A program made the translations under genes and the position numbers. The notes under the pieces are model-generated. The model was not told the origin of the DNA. It saw only the letters and a list, made by a program, of their open reading frames with translations, and did not search any database. A stretch of DNA of 36,039 nt, taken from contig JAAXGO010000137.1 of the NCBI GenBank assembly GCA_012267425.1, positions 1-36,039 of the forward strand, written 5' to 3'. Positions 1-8,554 of the stretch are shown in pieces. Position 1 is the first letter of the stretch. Each line of letters starts with the position of its first letter. The stretch is from Rhodothermales bacterium (GTDB lineage Bacteria > Bacteroidota > Rhodothermia > Rhodothermales > Bin80).

Positions 1-417
1 GCACCGAAGTCCGAAGCGTTGTCAATACCTGATGCTGCGCCTCCATGCCGGTATAGTAACCGGCAGACTTGCGAATGTTAAGCACTCGTTATGGCTACTC
101 GGCAGGGGTAGCCCTATCGCGTCCATCCATTGAGCTACTCTATCTTCAGCCAGTGCGTATGCCCCCGGAGCCGTCTCTATGGCGGCGGATTCCATGTCGG
201 CAGCTCGATTCACCAACACTAAACCGAAATGGAGCGGCCCGTCAAGACCAAAACTGTGGGTTAGGCGTTCCAGTGCGCTGCCTGCGGCATCGTTACGGGC
301 AAATACGGTAGGCACAGGCACTCGACTGCGGTGACCTCCTGAATGGGACCCGCCCGCGTCGGGGCCCTTGCCACAAAATTTCTTCACACGCCAACCATCT
401 TAGCCCTTCCGAACCCC
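1..417. other. Stretch without a supportable gene
   Basis: I see no gene here that I can support. A 121-codon minus-strand frame (387 down to 22) is open, but its N-terminal part is low-complexity Gly/His/Arg, it matches no family I know, and its only good Shine-Dalgarno-like sequence (AGGAGG on the minus strand near 333) is not well spaced from a start. A short perfect inverted repeat occurs at 46-65 (TGCCGGT, 6-nt loop, ACCGGCA). The 3' part presumably carries the promoter of the gene starting at 418. The end of a gene from beyond the window may lie here, but nothing shows it. Confidence 0.4.
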
Positions 418-1200
418 ATGATATCCCGCTCTGCACTCACCGTCTGCCTCCTGGGCCTTTTAGCCACCGGGTCCACCCTTGCTCAACACAACCCGCCGAT
501 GGAGGGATTCGACGCGGAAGGCTCCGATCCCGAAGCTATCGCGATCGCCGACCGCGTAATGGAACACCTCGGCGGACGCGATGCGTGGGACCGCACTCGA
601 TACCTTACCTGGAGCTTTTTCGGCGACGACCAAGTCTGGGACAAGTGGACGGGGCGGTTTCGATGGCAAGAAGGCTCGGTTGTCGTCCTCATGAACATCA
701 ACACGATGGACGGTCGGGCCTTCTCCAGCGGCGTGGAAGTGACCGACGACGAAGCGCTGGACGATTTGCTCGTGAAAGCGCACCGTAACTGGGCCAACAG
801 CTCCTACTGGCTGCTGATGCCCTACAAGCTGAAAGACTCAGGCGTTACGCTCCGCCATGCGGGCCGAGGCACCATGCAAGACGGACGCGCCGCCGACATC
901 ATCACGCTGACATTCAAGGACGTCGGCTATACTCCGCATAACCGGTACGAAGTTCGCGTGGACACAGAAACAGGACTCGTCGGCGAATGGTCGTATTATG
1001 CAGACGCGGCGGATGAAAAACCCCGGTTTACCGTCCCGTGGCTGGACTGGAGACAATTCGGTGAGATCATGCTCTCGGATAACCGCGGCATACGGAACAA
1101 CGGCGAACCATTCATGCTGCCAAACGTCGCCGTATTCGACGCTCTGCCGGACGCAGTATTCGACGATCCTGCGAAGATCGATCTCTCCGAAATGCGCTAG
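418..1200 (+). CDS. Exported DUF6503-like protein, 260 aa
   Basis: The start is set at the ATG at 418, because the residues after it form a signal peptide: MISR, a hydrophobic stretch, then a likely signal peptidase I cleavage after TLA at about residue 22. The open frame reaches back to 343, but that extension is not signal-like. The mature protein resembles Bacteroidota DUF6503 proteins, which have a lipoprotein-carrier (LolA/LolB-like) type of fold. The family-like segment YWLLMPYKLKDSGVTL lies in the middle, and the protein is rich in Trp and Tyr. Its biochemical role is unknown; it probably acts in the periplasm or at the outer membrane. It stands alone on the plus strand and ends 7 bp before the stop codon of convergent glgP. 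No Shine-Dalgarno sequence is visible. Family assignment is from memory of the motif pattern and is moderately sure; export is well supported. Confidence 0.75.
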   Translation: MISRSALTVCLLGLLATGSTLAQHNPPMEGFDAEGSDPEAIAIADRVMEHLGGRDAWDRTRYLTWSFFGDDQVWDKWTGRFRWQEGSVVVLMNINTMDGRAFSSGVEVTDDEALDDLLVKAHRNWANSSYWLLMPYKLKDSGVTLRHAGRGTMQDGRAADIITLTFKDVGYTPHNRYEVRVDTETGLVGEWSYYADAADEKPRFTVPWLDWRQFGEIMLSDNRGIRNNGEPFMLPNVAVFDALPDAVFDDPAKIDLSEMR

Positions 1201-1207
1201 GAGCACT

Positions 1208-3778
1208 TTAGGCCCACACGACGAGGCCCGGCAAATATGGTGACGGAAGATCCTCGTGATGTGGCAGCACCCGGACGGTGTAGCCACGAAGACCGCTCTG
1301 GCTGACCCGTACACCTTCTGCCTCAAATACGTACCTGCCATCCGCCCCGAGGCCCGACGTGTGCATCGGTACCTTCGTTGCCTCGACGATCACGTCGGCT
1401 GCATTCACCCTCCCGTGATACAGCTGCACGTCAACGTCGGGGGGCGTCAGCCCACCAAGGAACACTCTCGCCTGTACGCTGAACGGTTCGCCCATCGGCA
1501 TTTCGTTGATCCGAGGCCCGATTACTTCCACGTGAATGCCGTCCCACTCGCGCTCCATTTTAGCAATCCACTTCGCAAGCGCCCTCGCCCTGGCCGACTC
1601 CCCCGCCATCAGATGGTTGTATCGCTCTTCGGCCGCGTGATACGCCTTATCGTGATACTCACTTACCATGCGGTGCGTATTGAATAACGCACTGTAGGTG
1701 GCAATCGACCCCTTCATGCGCCGGATCCATTCCCGTGGCAGCCCGTCTGCAGCGCGCTTGTAGAAAAGCGGCACCACATCACGAGCTAACAGATCGTACA
1801 GATTTGTCGCCTCCACCTCATCCTGGTATGCCTCATCGTCGTACGTCTCCCCGGTACCGATCGCCCAGCCCAGGCTGGGGCTGTACGCCTCTGCCCACCA
1901 TCCATCGAGGATACTCACGTTCAACCCTCCGTTCGCCGCCGCCTTCATACCACTAGTTCCGCTCGCTTCTCTCGGGCGACGCGGCGTATTAAGCCACACA
2001 TCCGCTCCTTGGACCATCAAACGTGTGATTGACATGTCATAATCTTCCAGAAACACGATCCGACGACGGAACGGCCCTTCACGCGAAAGCCGGAAAATCT
2101 CCTGGATCAGCATCTTGCCCGGATGATCGCGCGGGTGCGCCTTGCCGGCGAAGACGATCTGGACAGGGCGCTCCTTCTCGCACAGGATCCGGGCAAGACG
2201 GTTGGAATCCTTAAGCAGCAGCGTTGCGCGCTTATACGTCGCGAAGCGTCGCGCGAAACCGATCGTCAGGGCATGCGGATCCAGCACTTCGCTCGCCACA
2301 GCAATGTCCGCTTGCGGCGCGCCAATTCGCCTCAGCTGCTCGGCAAGCCGGCGGCGGACCATTGCCACTAGTCGCTCCCGCCGGCGCTCGTGCATCTGCC
2401 AGAGCCGCACGTCCGGAATCTTCTCTACACGGTTCCATACCGTCGCGTCTCCTGGCTCGTCCCTCCAGCGGGGCCCCAGGTAGCGGTCGAACATCTGCTT
2501 CATCTCTGAGGACAGCCAGGACGAAATGTGGACTCCGTTGGTTATATGTCCAATTGGGATTTCGTCTTTGGGAAGATTCGGCCACAACCGCTGCCACATT
2601 TCTCGGCTGACTACCCCGTGGAGGCGTGAAACTCCGTTGCGAAATGCACTCATTCGCATCGCAAGCTTCGTCATGCCAAAGAATTCGTGCTCGTTGTCCG
2701 GATGTTCGCGCCCAAGTGCCAGGAATTCTCTCCGCGAAAGCCCCAGCTCCTCCTTCGCATAAGCGACCAAGTAGCGATCCATGAGCTCGGGAGGAAACCG
2801 GTCGTGACCCGCTTCGACCGGCGTATGCGTCGTAAACACGATGCTCGCCGACGCGGCAACCCGGGCCTCCTCGAACGAGGAATCCCACTTCTTCATGAGT
2901 CGGCGGGTCCGCTCCAAAGCCAAAAAGGCCGAATGGCCTTCGTTGATATGGTAGACCTTCGGAGACAATCCGAGCGCCTTCAGCGCACGGTAGCCTCCGA
3001 TTCCCAACATGATCTCCTGACGGATACGCAGCTCATTACCGCCCCCGTACAGGAAATCGGTTAGATTCCGGTCTTCATCGCGCTCGTTGGCAGCAAAATT
3101 CGTGTCAAGGAGGAAAAGCGGCACACGGCCTACCTGCAATCGCCAGATGCGCGCGTGCACGCTGCGGCCCGGGAACCCCACCGAAACCGTCACCTCATCC
3201 CCAGCAGCATCCCGTTCGATCACCAAAGGCAGATTGGCGAAATCATTTTCGACGTACGTTTCCTGCTGCCAGCCGTTCTCGTTGAGGTGCTGCCGAAAGT
3301 ACCCCTTCTGGTAGAGTAAGCCCACACCCACAGCAGGAATGCCGAGATCGCTTGCCGACTTGAGGTGATCACCAGCTAACGCGCCGAGACCGCCCGCAGA
3401 GATGGGGAGACACTCGGTTATACCGAATTCAGCGGAGAAATACGCGACTACTGGGCCTTCCGTCGCCTGGTGATGCTGCCGAAACCAGGTGACCTCACGC
3501 GCCATATAGACATCGAAGTCAGCGGATACACGGGCCAGATGCGCCAGGAAGCCTTCGTCCTCCGCCGCTTTTTCAAGGGTGCTCTGCGCAATTGACCCGA
3601 GCAGCACCACCGGATTGTGGCCGGACGTCGACCACAGCTCCCCACAAAGCCTCCGAAAAAGATCAAGCGTATCTTCATCCCAGGCCCACCGGACATTGAA
3701 CGCCAGATTCCTGAGCCGCTCGAGTGGTGCCGGAAGCCTGGGGATGGCCGTGAATGTGCGCGCGGGGCTCGGCATCAT
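1208..3778 (-). CDS. glgP: Alpha-glucan (glycogen/maltodextrin) phosphorylase
   Basis: A GT35-family phosphorylase of 856 aa that releases glucose-1-phosphate from alpha-1,4-glucans using pyridoxal phosphate. The N-terminal ~110 residues (PAPLERLRNLAFNVRWAWDE) match the DUF3417 extension of the bacterial/archaeal 'alpha-glucan phosphorylase' subfamily rather than the classical muscle/E. coli type. The PLP-lysine motif reads EASGTSGMKAAANG, with the lysine near residue 612. Other family blocks are YFSAEFGITECLPIS, HINEGHSAF, ARRFATYKRA and TNGVH. The C-terminal ~130 residues form a beta-rich extension seen in this subfamily. The protein is cytoplasmic. It is a single gene, transcribed away from the divergent dgcN-dgcA unit, and converges on the DUF6503-like gene with only 7 bp between the stops, so no separate terminator fits. 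The start is one of two adjacent ATGs (3778 or 3775). Confidence 0.95.
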   Translation of the reverse strand: MMPSPARTFTAIPRLPAPLERLRNLAFNVRWAWDEDTLDLFRRLCGELWSTSGHNPVVLLGSIAQSTLEKAAEDEGFLAHLARVSADFDVYMAREVTWFRQHHQATEGPVVAYFSAEFGITECLPISAGGLGALAGDHLKSASDLGIPAVGVGLLYQKGYFRQHLNENGWQQETYVENDFANLPLVIERDAAGDEVTVSVGFPGRSVHARIWRLQVGRVPLFLLDTNFAANERDEDRNLTDFLYGGGNELRIRQEIMLGIGGYRALKALGLSPKVYHINEGHSAFLALERTRRLMKKWDSSFEEARVAASASIVFTTHTPVEAGHDRFPPELMDRYLVAYAKEELGLSRREFLALGREHPDNEHEFFGMTKLAMRMSAFRNGVSRLHGVVSREMWQRLWPNLPKDEIPIGHITNGVHISSWLSSEMKQMFDRYLGPRWRDEPGDATVWNRVEKIPDVRLWQMHERRRERLVAMVRRRLAEQLRRIGAPQADIAVASEVLDPHALTIGFARRFATYKRATLLLKDSNRLARILCEKERPVQIVFAGKAHPRDHPGKMLIQEIFRLSREGPFRRRIVFLEDYDMSITRLMVQGADVWLNTPRRPREASGTSGMKAAANGGLNVSILDGWWAEAYSPSLGWAIGTGETYDDEAYQDEVEATNLYDLLARDVVPLFYKRAADGLPREWIRRMKGSIATYSALFNTHRMVSEYHDKAYHAAEERYNHLMAGESARARALAKWIAKMEREWDGIHVEVIGPRINEMPMGEPFSVQARVFLGGLTPPDVDVQLYHGRVNAADVIVEATKVPMHTSGLGADGRYVFEAEGVRVSQSGLRGYTVRVLPHHEDLPSPYLPGLVVWA

Positions 3779-3936
3779 CGCATTCTCCGAATCGTCATAG
3801 TGAAACGGCCAGTTTACCTACACTCTCCATGCGCTTCAATGGTCAGCGCGACGTTTGTGCGAAATCAAACGAAGATTTAAGCGATCGACTCAAGCCGTAC
3901 TTACGGCCTTGGTCCGCCTTCAGCCAGGTCGCGTAG

Positions 3937-3965
3937 TTGCGCGCAGCCCCCGGATCCTGTATCCT
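3937..3965 (+). promoter_or_regulatory. Possible promoter of the dgcN-dgcA unit
   Basis: TTGCGC (3937-3942) and TATCCT (3960-3965) are separated by 17 bp, the optimal sigma-70 spacing. They lie 34 bp upstream of the chosen dgcN start, in the 220-bp divergent gap to glgP. A run of six T follows the -10-like hexamer. Based on sequence resemblance only. Confidence 0.3.
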
Positions 3966-3998
3966 TTTTTCTGGTCGGACCCGGTATTTACGCATGCG

Positions 3999-5057
3999 AT
4001 GCATCACTCTGCCATTGTGCTAGCAAATGGGCATTACCGTACGGGTTTCGCAAAAACATCGCACGGACTGGTTCGGGGACCTTCCCGATACCCTCTGGCC
4101 GGTGTCGTGGACAAAGATCTCGCCGGGCAGGATGCAGGGACCGTTCTTGACGGCAAGCGGAGAAACATTCCGGTTTTCGCGTCCGTGCGCGACGCACTCG
4201 CGCGCCTTGATATACGCCCGACTCACTGCGTCATCGGAATAGCAACCGTAGGCGGATTTCTGCCCGAGGGCCTCTACGCCGATCTAGAATACGCTGCCCG
4301 AGCGGGCCTGACGCTCGTAAACGGACTGCACCACCTCCTGGCGGAGGATGCCCGGCTTGCCAAACTGGCCTCGAAGCACGGCGGCGGTATCATCGACATC
4401 CGAGCACCCCGGCCAGCCTCGGAGCTGCGATCCTGGTCGGGTGACATCTTGTCTCTTTCTACACCACGAGTTGCTTTTCTAGGTACAGACTGCGCGGTAG
4501 GTAAACGCACAACGTGCATGATGGTACGCGAAGAGTGTCGCTCAAGAGGCATTCGCGCGGAAATGATCTATTCCGGGCAAACGGGTTGGCTACAGGGGCT
4601 CACTCATGGATTCATATTTGACGCCACGCTGAACGATTTCGTGTGCGGCGAACTGGAAGGCGCCATCTTGGCCTGTCATCGTGATACGCAAGCAGAAATC
4701 ATCCTCCTGGAAGGGCAATCGTCGCTACGCAATCCGTCGGGACCTGCCGGATCGGAGTTTCTACTCAGTGGCGCGGTGCACGGGGTCGTCCTCACACACT
4801 CTCCGCACCGGACACACTTCGTGGACTTCGAAGAGATAAACTGCCGCATACCACCGATCGAAGATGAAATCCGACTGATAAACCTCTACGGTGTCGACGT
4901 CTGGGCAATCACGCTTGCCTCCTACGGACTACCGGCCGCAGACGCTGCGCACGCCCGGGATCAGCTGGCTGCAATGGTCAACGTGCCCGTCGTGCTCCCG
5001 CTTGAAGAAGGAGTAGACTACCTGGCTGACATACTCCTGCACAAAGCGGGGCTTTGA
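3999..5057 (+). CDS. dgcN: DUF1611 P-loop protein, probable D-glutamate N-acetyltransferase DgcN
   Basis: A 352-aa protein of the DUF1611 family. The start is set at ATG 3999 (MHHSAIVLANGHYRTG), where family similarity begins; the frame is open back to 3855, but that stretch is Arg-rich and unlike the family. An N-terminal Rossmann-like domain precedes a P-loop (GTDCAVGKRT, residues 162-171). A conserved EGQSSLRNPSG block sits at about 238-248, and SATHSP-type sequence is replaced by LTHSPHRTHF. DUF1611 proteins paired with an enolase-superfamily epimerase were described as DgcN, which N-acetylates D-glutamate for the partner racemase DgcA. The partner follows after 4 bp, so the assignment rests mostly on that pairing. 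Related pairs used to be annotated simply as 'DUF1611 plus dipeptide epimerase', and a role in murein peptide recycling is the main alternative. The protein is cytoplasmic. Confidence 0.8.
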   Translation: MHHSAIVLANGHYRTGFAKTSHGLVRGPSRYPLAGVVDKDLAGQDAGTVLDGKRRNIPVFASVRDALARLDIRPTHCVIGIATVGGFLPEGLYADLEYAARAGLTLVNGLHHLLAEDARLAKLASKHGGGIIDIRAPRPASELRSWSGDILSLSTPRVAFLGTDCAVGKRTTCMMVREECRSRGIRAEMIYSGQTGWLQGLTHGFIFDATLNDFVCGELEGAILACHRDTQAEIILLEGQSSLRNPSGPAGSEFLLSGAVHGVVLTHSPHRTHFVDFEEINCRIPPIEDEIRLINLYGVDVWAITLASYGLPAADAAHARDQLAAMVNVPVVLPLEEGVDYLADILLHKAGL

Positions 5058-5061
5058 ATCG

Positions 5062-6138
5062 ATGCGCATTACCTCCGTCGAGACCTGGCAGGACAGTCTA
5101 CCCCTCGTGCGCCCCTATACAATCGCTTTCAAGACTGTATCCGCGGTAGACCTGCATTTCGTGCGGATCATTACCGACTCGGGAACCATCGGCCTCGGTT
5201 CTGCCGCTCCGACAGACGTCACGGGCGAATCGTCCGAAGCCTGCGCCGCTGCCCTTGCGGACGGGGGACGGGATATTCTGATCGGCCGAGATCCACGGCA
5301 CCTTAGGCCACAGACGCGCGATCTTACGGCACGTCTCGGCTCCACGCCCGCCGCCCGTGCAGCACTCGACATGGCACTCTACGATCTCGTCGCATGCCAT
5401 TTAGGCGTTCCAGTCCTTGACATGCTGGGGCGGTGCCATGACGCCATGGAGACATCCGTCACAATCGGTATCAAACCGGCGGACGAGACCCTCCGGGAAG
5501 CCTCAGAATATATTGAGGGCGGCTTTCGTTGCCTGAAAATCAAACTCGGACATGACGCCGCTGAGGACAAAGACCGCCTCCTGCAGCTGCGTGCGCACGT
5601 CGGTCCCGAGGTTCGCATCCGTGTGGACGCAAATCAGGGATACACCCCGGGCAAAGCACTGATGCTGCACTCCCTCGCCGCGTCGCTGGACCTCGAACTC
5701 ATCGAACAGCCCCTGCCCGCCTCCGATATTGACGCCATGCGCCACATGCCAAATCAGTCCCGCCAAGTCATGGCGGCGGACGAAAGCCTTCACGACACAG
5801 CTGACGCAATCCGACTCGCCAAGCGTCCACGGCCCTTCGGCATTTACAACATAAAGCTCATGAAGTGCGGCGGCATCTCCGGCGGGCGGGCCATCGCCGC
5901 GGTCGCAGAAAGCGCGGGAATTGATCTCATGTGGGGCTGCATGGATGAAAGCGTGGTCTCCATCGCAGCCGCGCTCCACGCAGCCTACTCCTGCCACGCC
6001 ACACGCTACATCGATCTCGACGGCAGCTTCGATCTCTCACGCGATGCTATGGAAGGAGGCTTTCGTCTCGAAAGAGGTAAACTGTTTGTCCTGGATCGCC
6101 CGGGCCTCGGCGTCAGGTGTCCACCTTGCGCTTCTTGA
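5062..6138 (+). CDS. dgcA: Enolase-superfamily epimerase: DgcA-type N-acetyl-D-glutamate racemase or L-Ala-D/L-Glu epimerase
   Basis: A 358-aa member of the muconate-lactonizing-enzyme subgroup. The catalytic set is complete: KxK lysines at 159 and 161 (CLKIKLG), metal ligands D189 (RVDANQGY), E215 (IEQPLP) and D240 (AADES), and the opposing lysine in NIKLMKCGG (K265 or K268). A DLD motif at 318-320 matches the DxD that in dipeptide epimerases binds the substrate ammonium group. It therefore keeps the hallmarks of an Ala-Glu epimerase, while the upstream DUF1611 gene points to the DgcN-DgcA D-glutamate route. The sequence alone cannot settle which substrate is used. It starts 4 bp after dgcN and is surely co-transcribed. 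Its last 26 bp overlap the 3' end of the convergent secreted-protein gene. Confidence 0.85.
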   Translation: MRITSVETWQDSLPLVRPYTIAFKTVSAVDLHFVRIITDSGTIGLGSAAPTDVTGESSEACAAALADGGRDILIGRDPRHLRPQTRDLTARLGSTPAARAALDMALYDLVACHLGVPVLDMLGRCHDAMETSVTIGIKPADETLREASEYIEGGFRCLKIKLGHDAAEDKDRLLQLRAHVGPEVRIRVDANQGYTPGKALMLHSLAASLDLELIEQPLPASDIDAMRHMPNQSRQVMAADESLHDTADAIRLAKRPRPFGIYNIKLMKCGGISGGRAIAAVAESAGIDLMWGCMDESVVSIAAALHAAYSCHATRYIDLDGSFDLSRDAMEGGFRLERGKLFVLDRPGLGVRCPPCAS

Positions 6139-8413
6139 CGACGAAAAGGCCCTCACTGCCGCTCGTGACAATGATGGACCCGCTGTCGAAGTACGGATAG
6201 TTGCTCCACGAGCCACCACCGGCATCGCTCGGTGAGGTATCGAAAAAACCCACTTCGACCGGATCTTCTGGATCAGTGATGTCGAGGATGCGAAGGCCGC
6301 TGCCGTAATTCGACTGGTACATAAGATTGCCCCGTATGTACAGGTTGTGATCGGTGGTCGTCGTCTCCGCGATGTATTCCTTGACAAGCACAGGGTCATC
6401 CAGATCGGCAAGGTCCCAAACGAGCGTTCGTGTGCCTTCTACAAGGCCCTGCGGCTCGTCACCCTCATCGTTCATGTAGAAATAGCGGTGATCCTCCGTC
6501 AGCCAGCCCTGGTGTGTGTACGCCACTTTGGGATAGGTCGCCATCGACAGTGACACCGGATTCTCCTTGTCGGTCACGTCCGAAATACTGATTGCCGTCT
6601 CGTTGGAGCCGAAGCAGACTTCCTTGCCTCGATGCTCGGTGTCAGGTCCGTGATAGATGACGCACTGCGCATCGTGTGAATACCCCGTCTTGCGTCGGCC
6701 CGTCGTGGGGTCCGCAAAGCAGCCGGCGAACCTCGGCTCGGTTGGCTCGCGCACATCAATCATGTGCAGTCCGCCGCCGCACGTCTCACCGCCACCGCTC
6801 GAACCGACCGAAAAAGCAAATCCCGTGTCCTCGTTGATAACGATGTTGTGCGCGCTGTGGATACGATCGTAGTGCGCTGTTTCCTTAAATGTCACCGGAT
6901 CCCCGGTCACCGCGCGCAACTGGCCAAGGTCAAACACCTGCACCCCGTGCTTGCCCGCTCCGTCGGCTACAATGAAGGCATGATCCCGGTAGACTTTGAT
7001 GTCGCGCCACACGTTCGCCCTCGAGCCCTCGGTCATCGGAAGATCGCCGACGTAGCGTGGGGTGTGTGCGTCGGTTATATCCACAAACGACGTGCCGTTC
7101 GTGCGTCCGACAAGCGCATACTCCCGACCAGTCTGAGGATCCGTCCAGCCCCAGATGTCATTGACGCGCGTCCCGCGACTGCCTCCCATGTGCGCAAGCG
7201 GCAAGAACGCCGCCAGATCCACATCATTGCACGACCAAACGACGGCTTCTCCATTTTCACACCGTACTTCATTGCCCAGGATGGGGTCGAAGCCCTTCAT
7301 GTCGCTGATAACTACAGCTTCTTGTGTCCAGTCGGCGGAGCCGTGCTCCAAGATGACGGCCGCCCCTTCCCGAAAATCGACACCCGTCGCCCCAATTGCC
7401 GCAACGTCGCCGCGCAAGGCAATCGTGGCACCGAAGGACGCGCGTCCCCGAAGACCGACAGACTGCAGAATGCGTACGTCCGACCACATACCGTCAACTT
7501 GTCGCGCCATGTAAATCGCTCCCGAGCCACCCTGTGCGCCGATCCACAATTCATCTCCCCGCAGTGCGACAGCGGCACCGAACTGCGCACCCCGCCGTGC
7601 TTGGACGGGACCCAGCCGAGCACTCTCTGTCCATGCCCCAGACGTCGCGTCACGATCCCAAACGAAGACGGCACCCTGCCGCCCGGCAGCGCCCGGAGCC
7701 CCAACAAACGCGCGGTCTCCGTGCAGTAGCACAGCGGCGCCAAAGGAGGCGCGCGCCGACAGGCCATCCGGAGCAAGCAATGCCTCTTCAGTCCACGTGT
7801 CACCGCGTACGGTCCATACCCAGGCGGCGTTCTGACCACCGACCAAAAGGTGCGAGCCGTCCATTGCAAGCGCGGTACCGAATGCAGTACCCTCCTTGGC
7901 TTCGGCGGGTGCAAGCAGTGCGCGCTCAGTCCAGGTCCCGTCATCTTCGCGCTCAAACACGTATACGGCACCTGTACGATTATGCCGGTTCGGTGATGCG
8001 ACGAATGCCGTTGTCCCATGCAGCAGGACCTCTGCACCGAAGGCGTGCGCAGCCTCTCCGTCCGAGGGCGTGAGCGTTGCGGTTTGAGTCCAACTTCCGT
8101 CATCTGTTCGCTCGAAGAAATGCGCGGCACCCGATGCGTCGCCTCCCACGGTCGCACCGACGAGAACCGCAGCCCCATCCGACGAAAGAGCTCTTCCGAA
8201 ACCATCCACCGATTCAGAGACAACGAGCCGGAAGGTTTCACCCCACGCGTTCGTCCTGTCGTAGACGTATACTTCGCCCGGCACGGTGCGATTACGCACC
8301 TCACCGACAAAGACCTCATCACCAGCGACGGCAACCGCGCCACCGAACTGCTGCGCGTTTGCCCCGGAGATGGGGACTGCAAAAAAAATGGCAATGATGA
8401 CTGATCTGGTCAT
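6113..8413 (-). CDS. Secreted FG-GAP repeat / choice-of-anchor B family protein
   Basis: A 766-aa exported protein. Residues 1-20 form a signal peptide ending GANA|QQ. Residues ~22-375 hold about seven repeats of roughly 50 aa with the pattern FG-x-A-V-x(5)-D-x-x-x-V-G-A, each followed by GAVYVFER-like sequence; this is an integrin-alpha/FG-GAP-type beta-propeller. Residues ~400-766 match the 'choice-of-anchor B' domain built of LVIVD-like repeats (GTSFVDITDAHTPRYVGDL; GLRILDITDPEDPVEVGFF), with HNIVINEDTGFAFSVG and YSHDAQCVIYHGPD blocks. No lipobox, transmembrane anchor or type IX sorting domain is seen at the C-terminus (VVKKRKVDT), so how it is held at the surface is unknown. Function is unknown; such proteins are common in Rhodothermia and marine bacteria. 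A Shine-Dalgarno AGGAG lies at 8417-8421. Confidence 0.9.
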   Translation of the reverse strand: MTRSVIIAIFFAVPISGANAQQFGGAVAVAGDEVFVGEVRNRTVPGEVYVYDRTNAWGETFRLVVSESVDGFGRALSSDGAAVLVGATVGGDASGAAHFFERTDDGSWTQTATLTPSDGEAAHAFGAEVLLHGTTAFVASPNRHNRTGAVYVFEREDDGTWTERALLAPAEAKEGTAFGTALAMDGSHLLVGGQNAAWVWTVRGDTWTEEALLAPDGLSARASFGAAVLLHGDRAFVGAPGAAGRQGAVFVWDRDATSGAWTESARLGPVQARRGAQFGAAVALRGDELWIGAQGGSGAIYMARQVDGMWSDVRILQSVGLRGRASFGATIALRGDVAAIGATGVDFREGAAVILEHGSADWTQEAVVISDMKGFDPILGNEVRCENGEAVVWSCNDVDLAAFLPLAHMGGSRGTRVNDIWGWTDPQTGREYALVGRTNGTSFVDITDAHTPRYVGDLPMTEGSRANVWRDIKVYRDHAFIVADGAGKHGVQVFDLGQLRAVTGDPVTFKETAHYDRIHSAHNIVINEDTGFAFSVGSSGGGETCGGGLHMIDVREPTEPRFAGCFADPTTGRRKTGYSHDAQCVIYHGPDTEHRGKEVCFGSNETAISISDVTDKENPVSLSMATYPKVAYTHQGWLTEDHRYFYMNDEGDEPQGLVEGTRTLVWDLADLDDPVLVKEYIAETTTTDHNLYIRGNLMYQSNYGSGLRILDITDPEDPVEVGFFDTSPSDAGGGSWSNYPYFDSGSIIVTSGSEGLFVVKKRKVDT

Positions 8414-8554
8414 GGTCTCCTGACAAAGCCTTTACGTGTTGGCCGATGGATAAGAATACCATGTGCAGTTAGTTCCCAGCCAAGGGTCCTCACAGGAACC
8501 CTCTGGGGGCAATCCAGTAGGCTCGGGGCTTTCACGATTCGTGTACAAGGCGGT
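8414..8554. other. Divergent intergenic region
   Basis: A 141-bp gap between two divergent genes. It holds the AGGAG ribosome binding site of the minus-strand gene (8417-8421). It also holds an imperfect inverted repeat at 8483-8502 (AGGGTCCT, 3-nt loop, AGGAACCCT with one bulged base), which could be an operator or part of a leader hairpin. No convincing -35/-10 pair was found for either direction. Confidence 0.4.

Noticed and set aside
1-83. Possible integron attC site on the minus strand (GCTTAAC at 83-77, inverted repeat at 46-65)
   Set aside because: The 7-mer consensus is expected dozens of times in a window this size, the pairing arm would lie beyond the window edge, and there is no integrase or cassette array.
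22-387. 121-codon minus-strand frame
   Set aside because: No family resemblance, low-complexity start and no properly placed ribosome binding site.
2232-2888. 218-codon minus-strand frame inside glgP
   Set aside because: Out-of-frame shadow of the phosphorylase; no known motifs.
6764-7729. 321-codon plus-strand frame opposite the secreted FG-GAP protein
   Set aside because: Arg/Pro/His-rich shadow of a high-GC gene whose own frame has clear repeats and a signal peptide.
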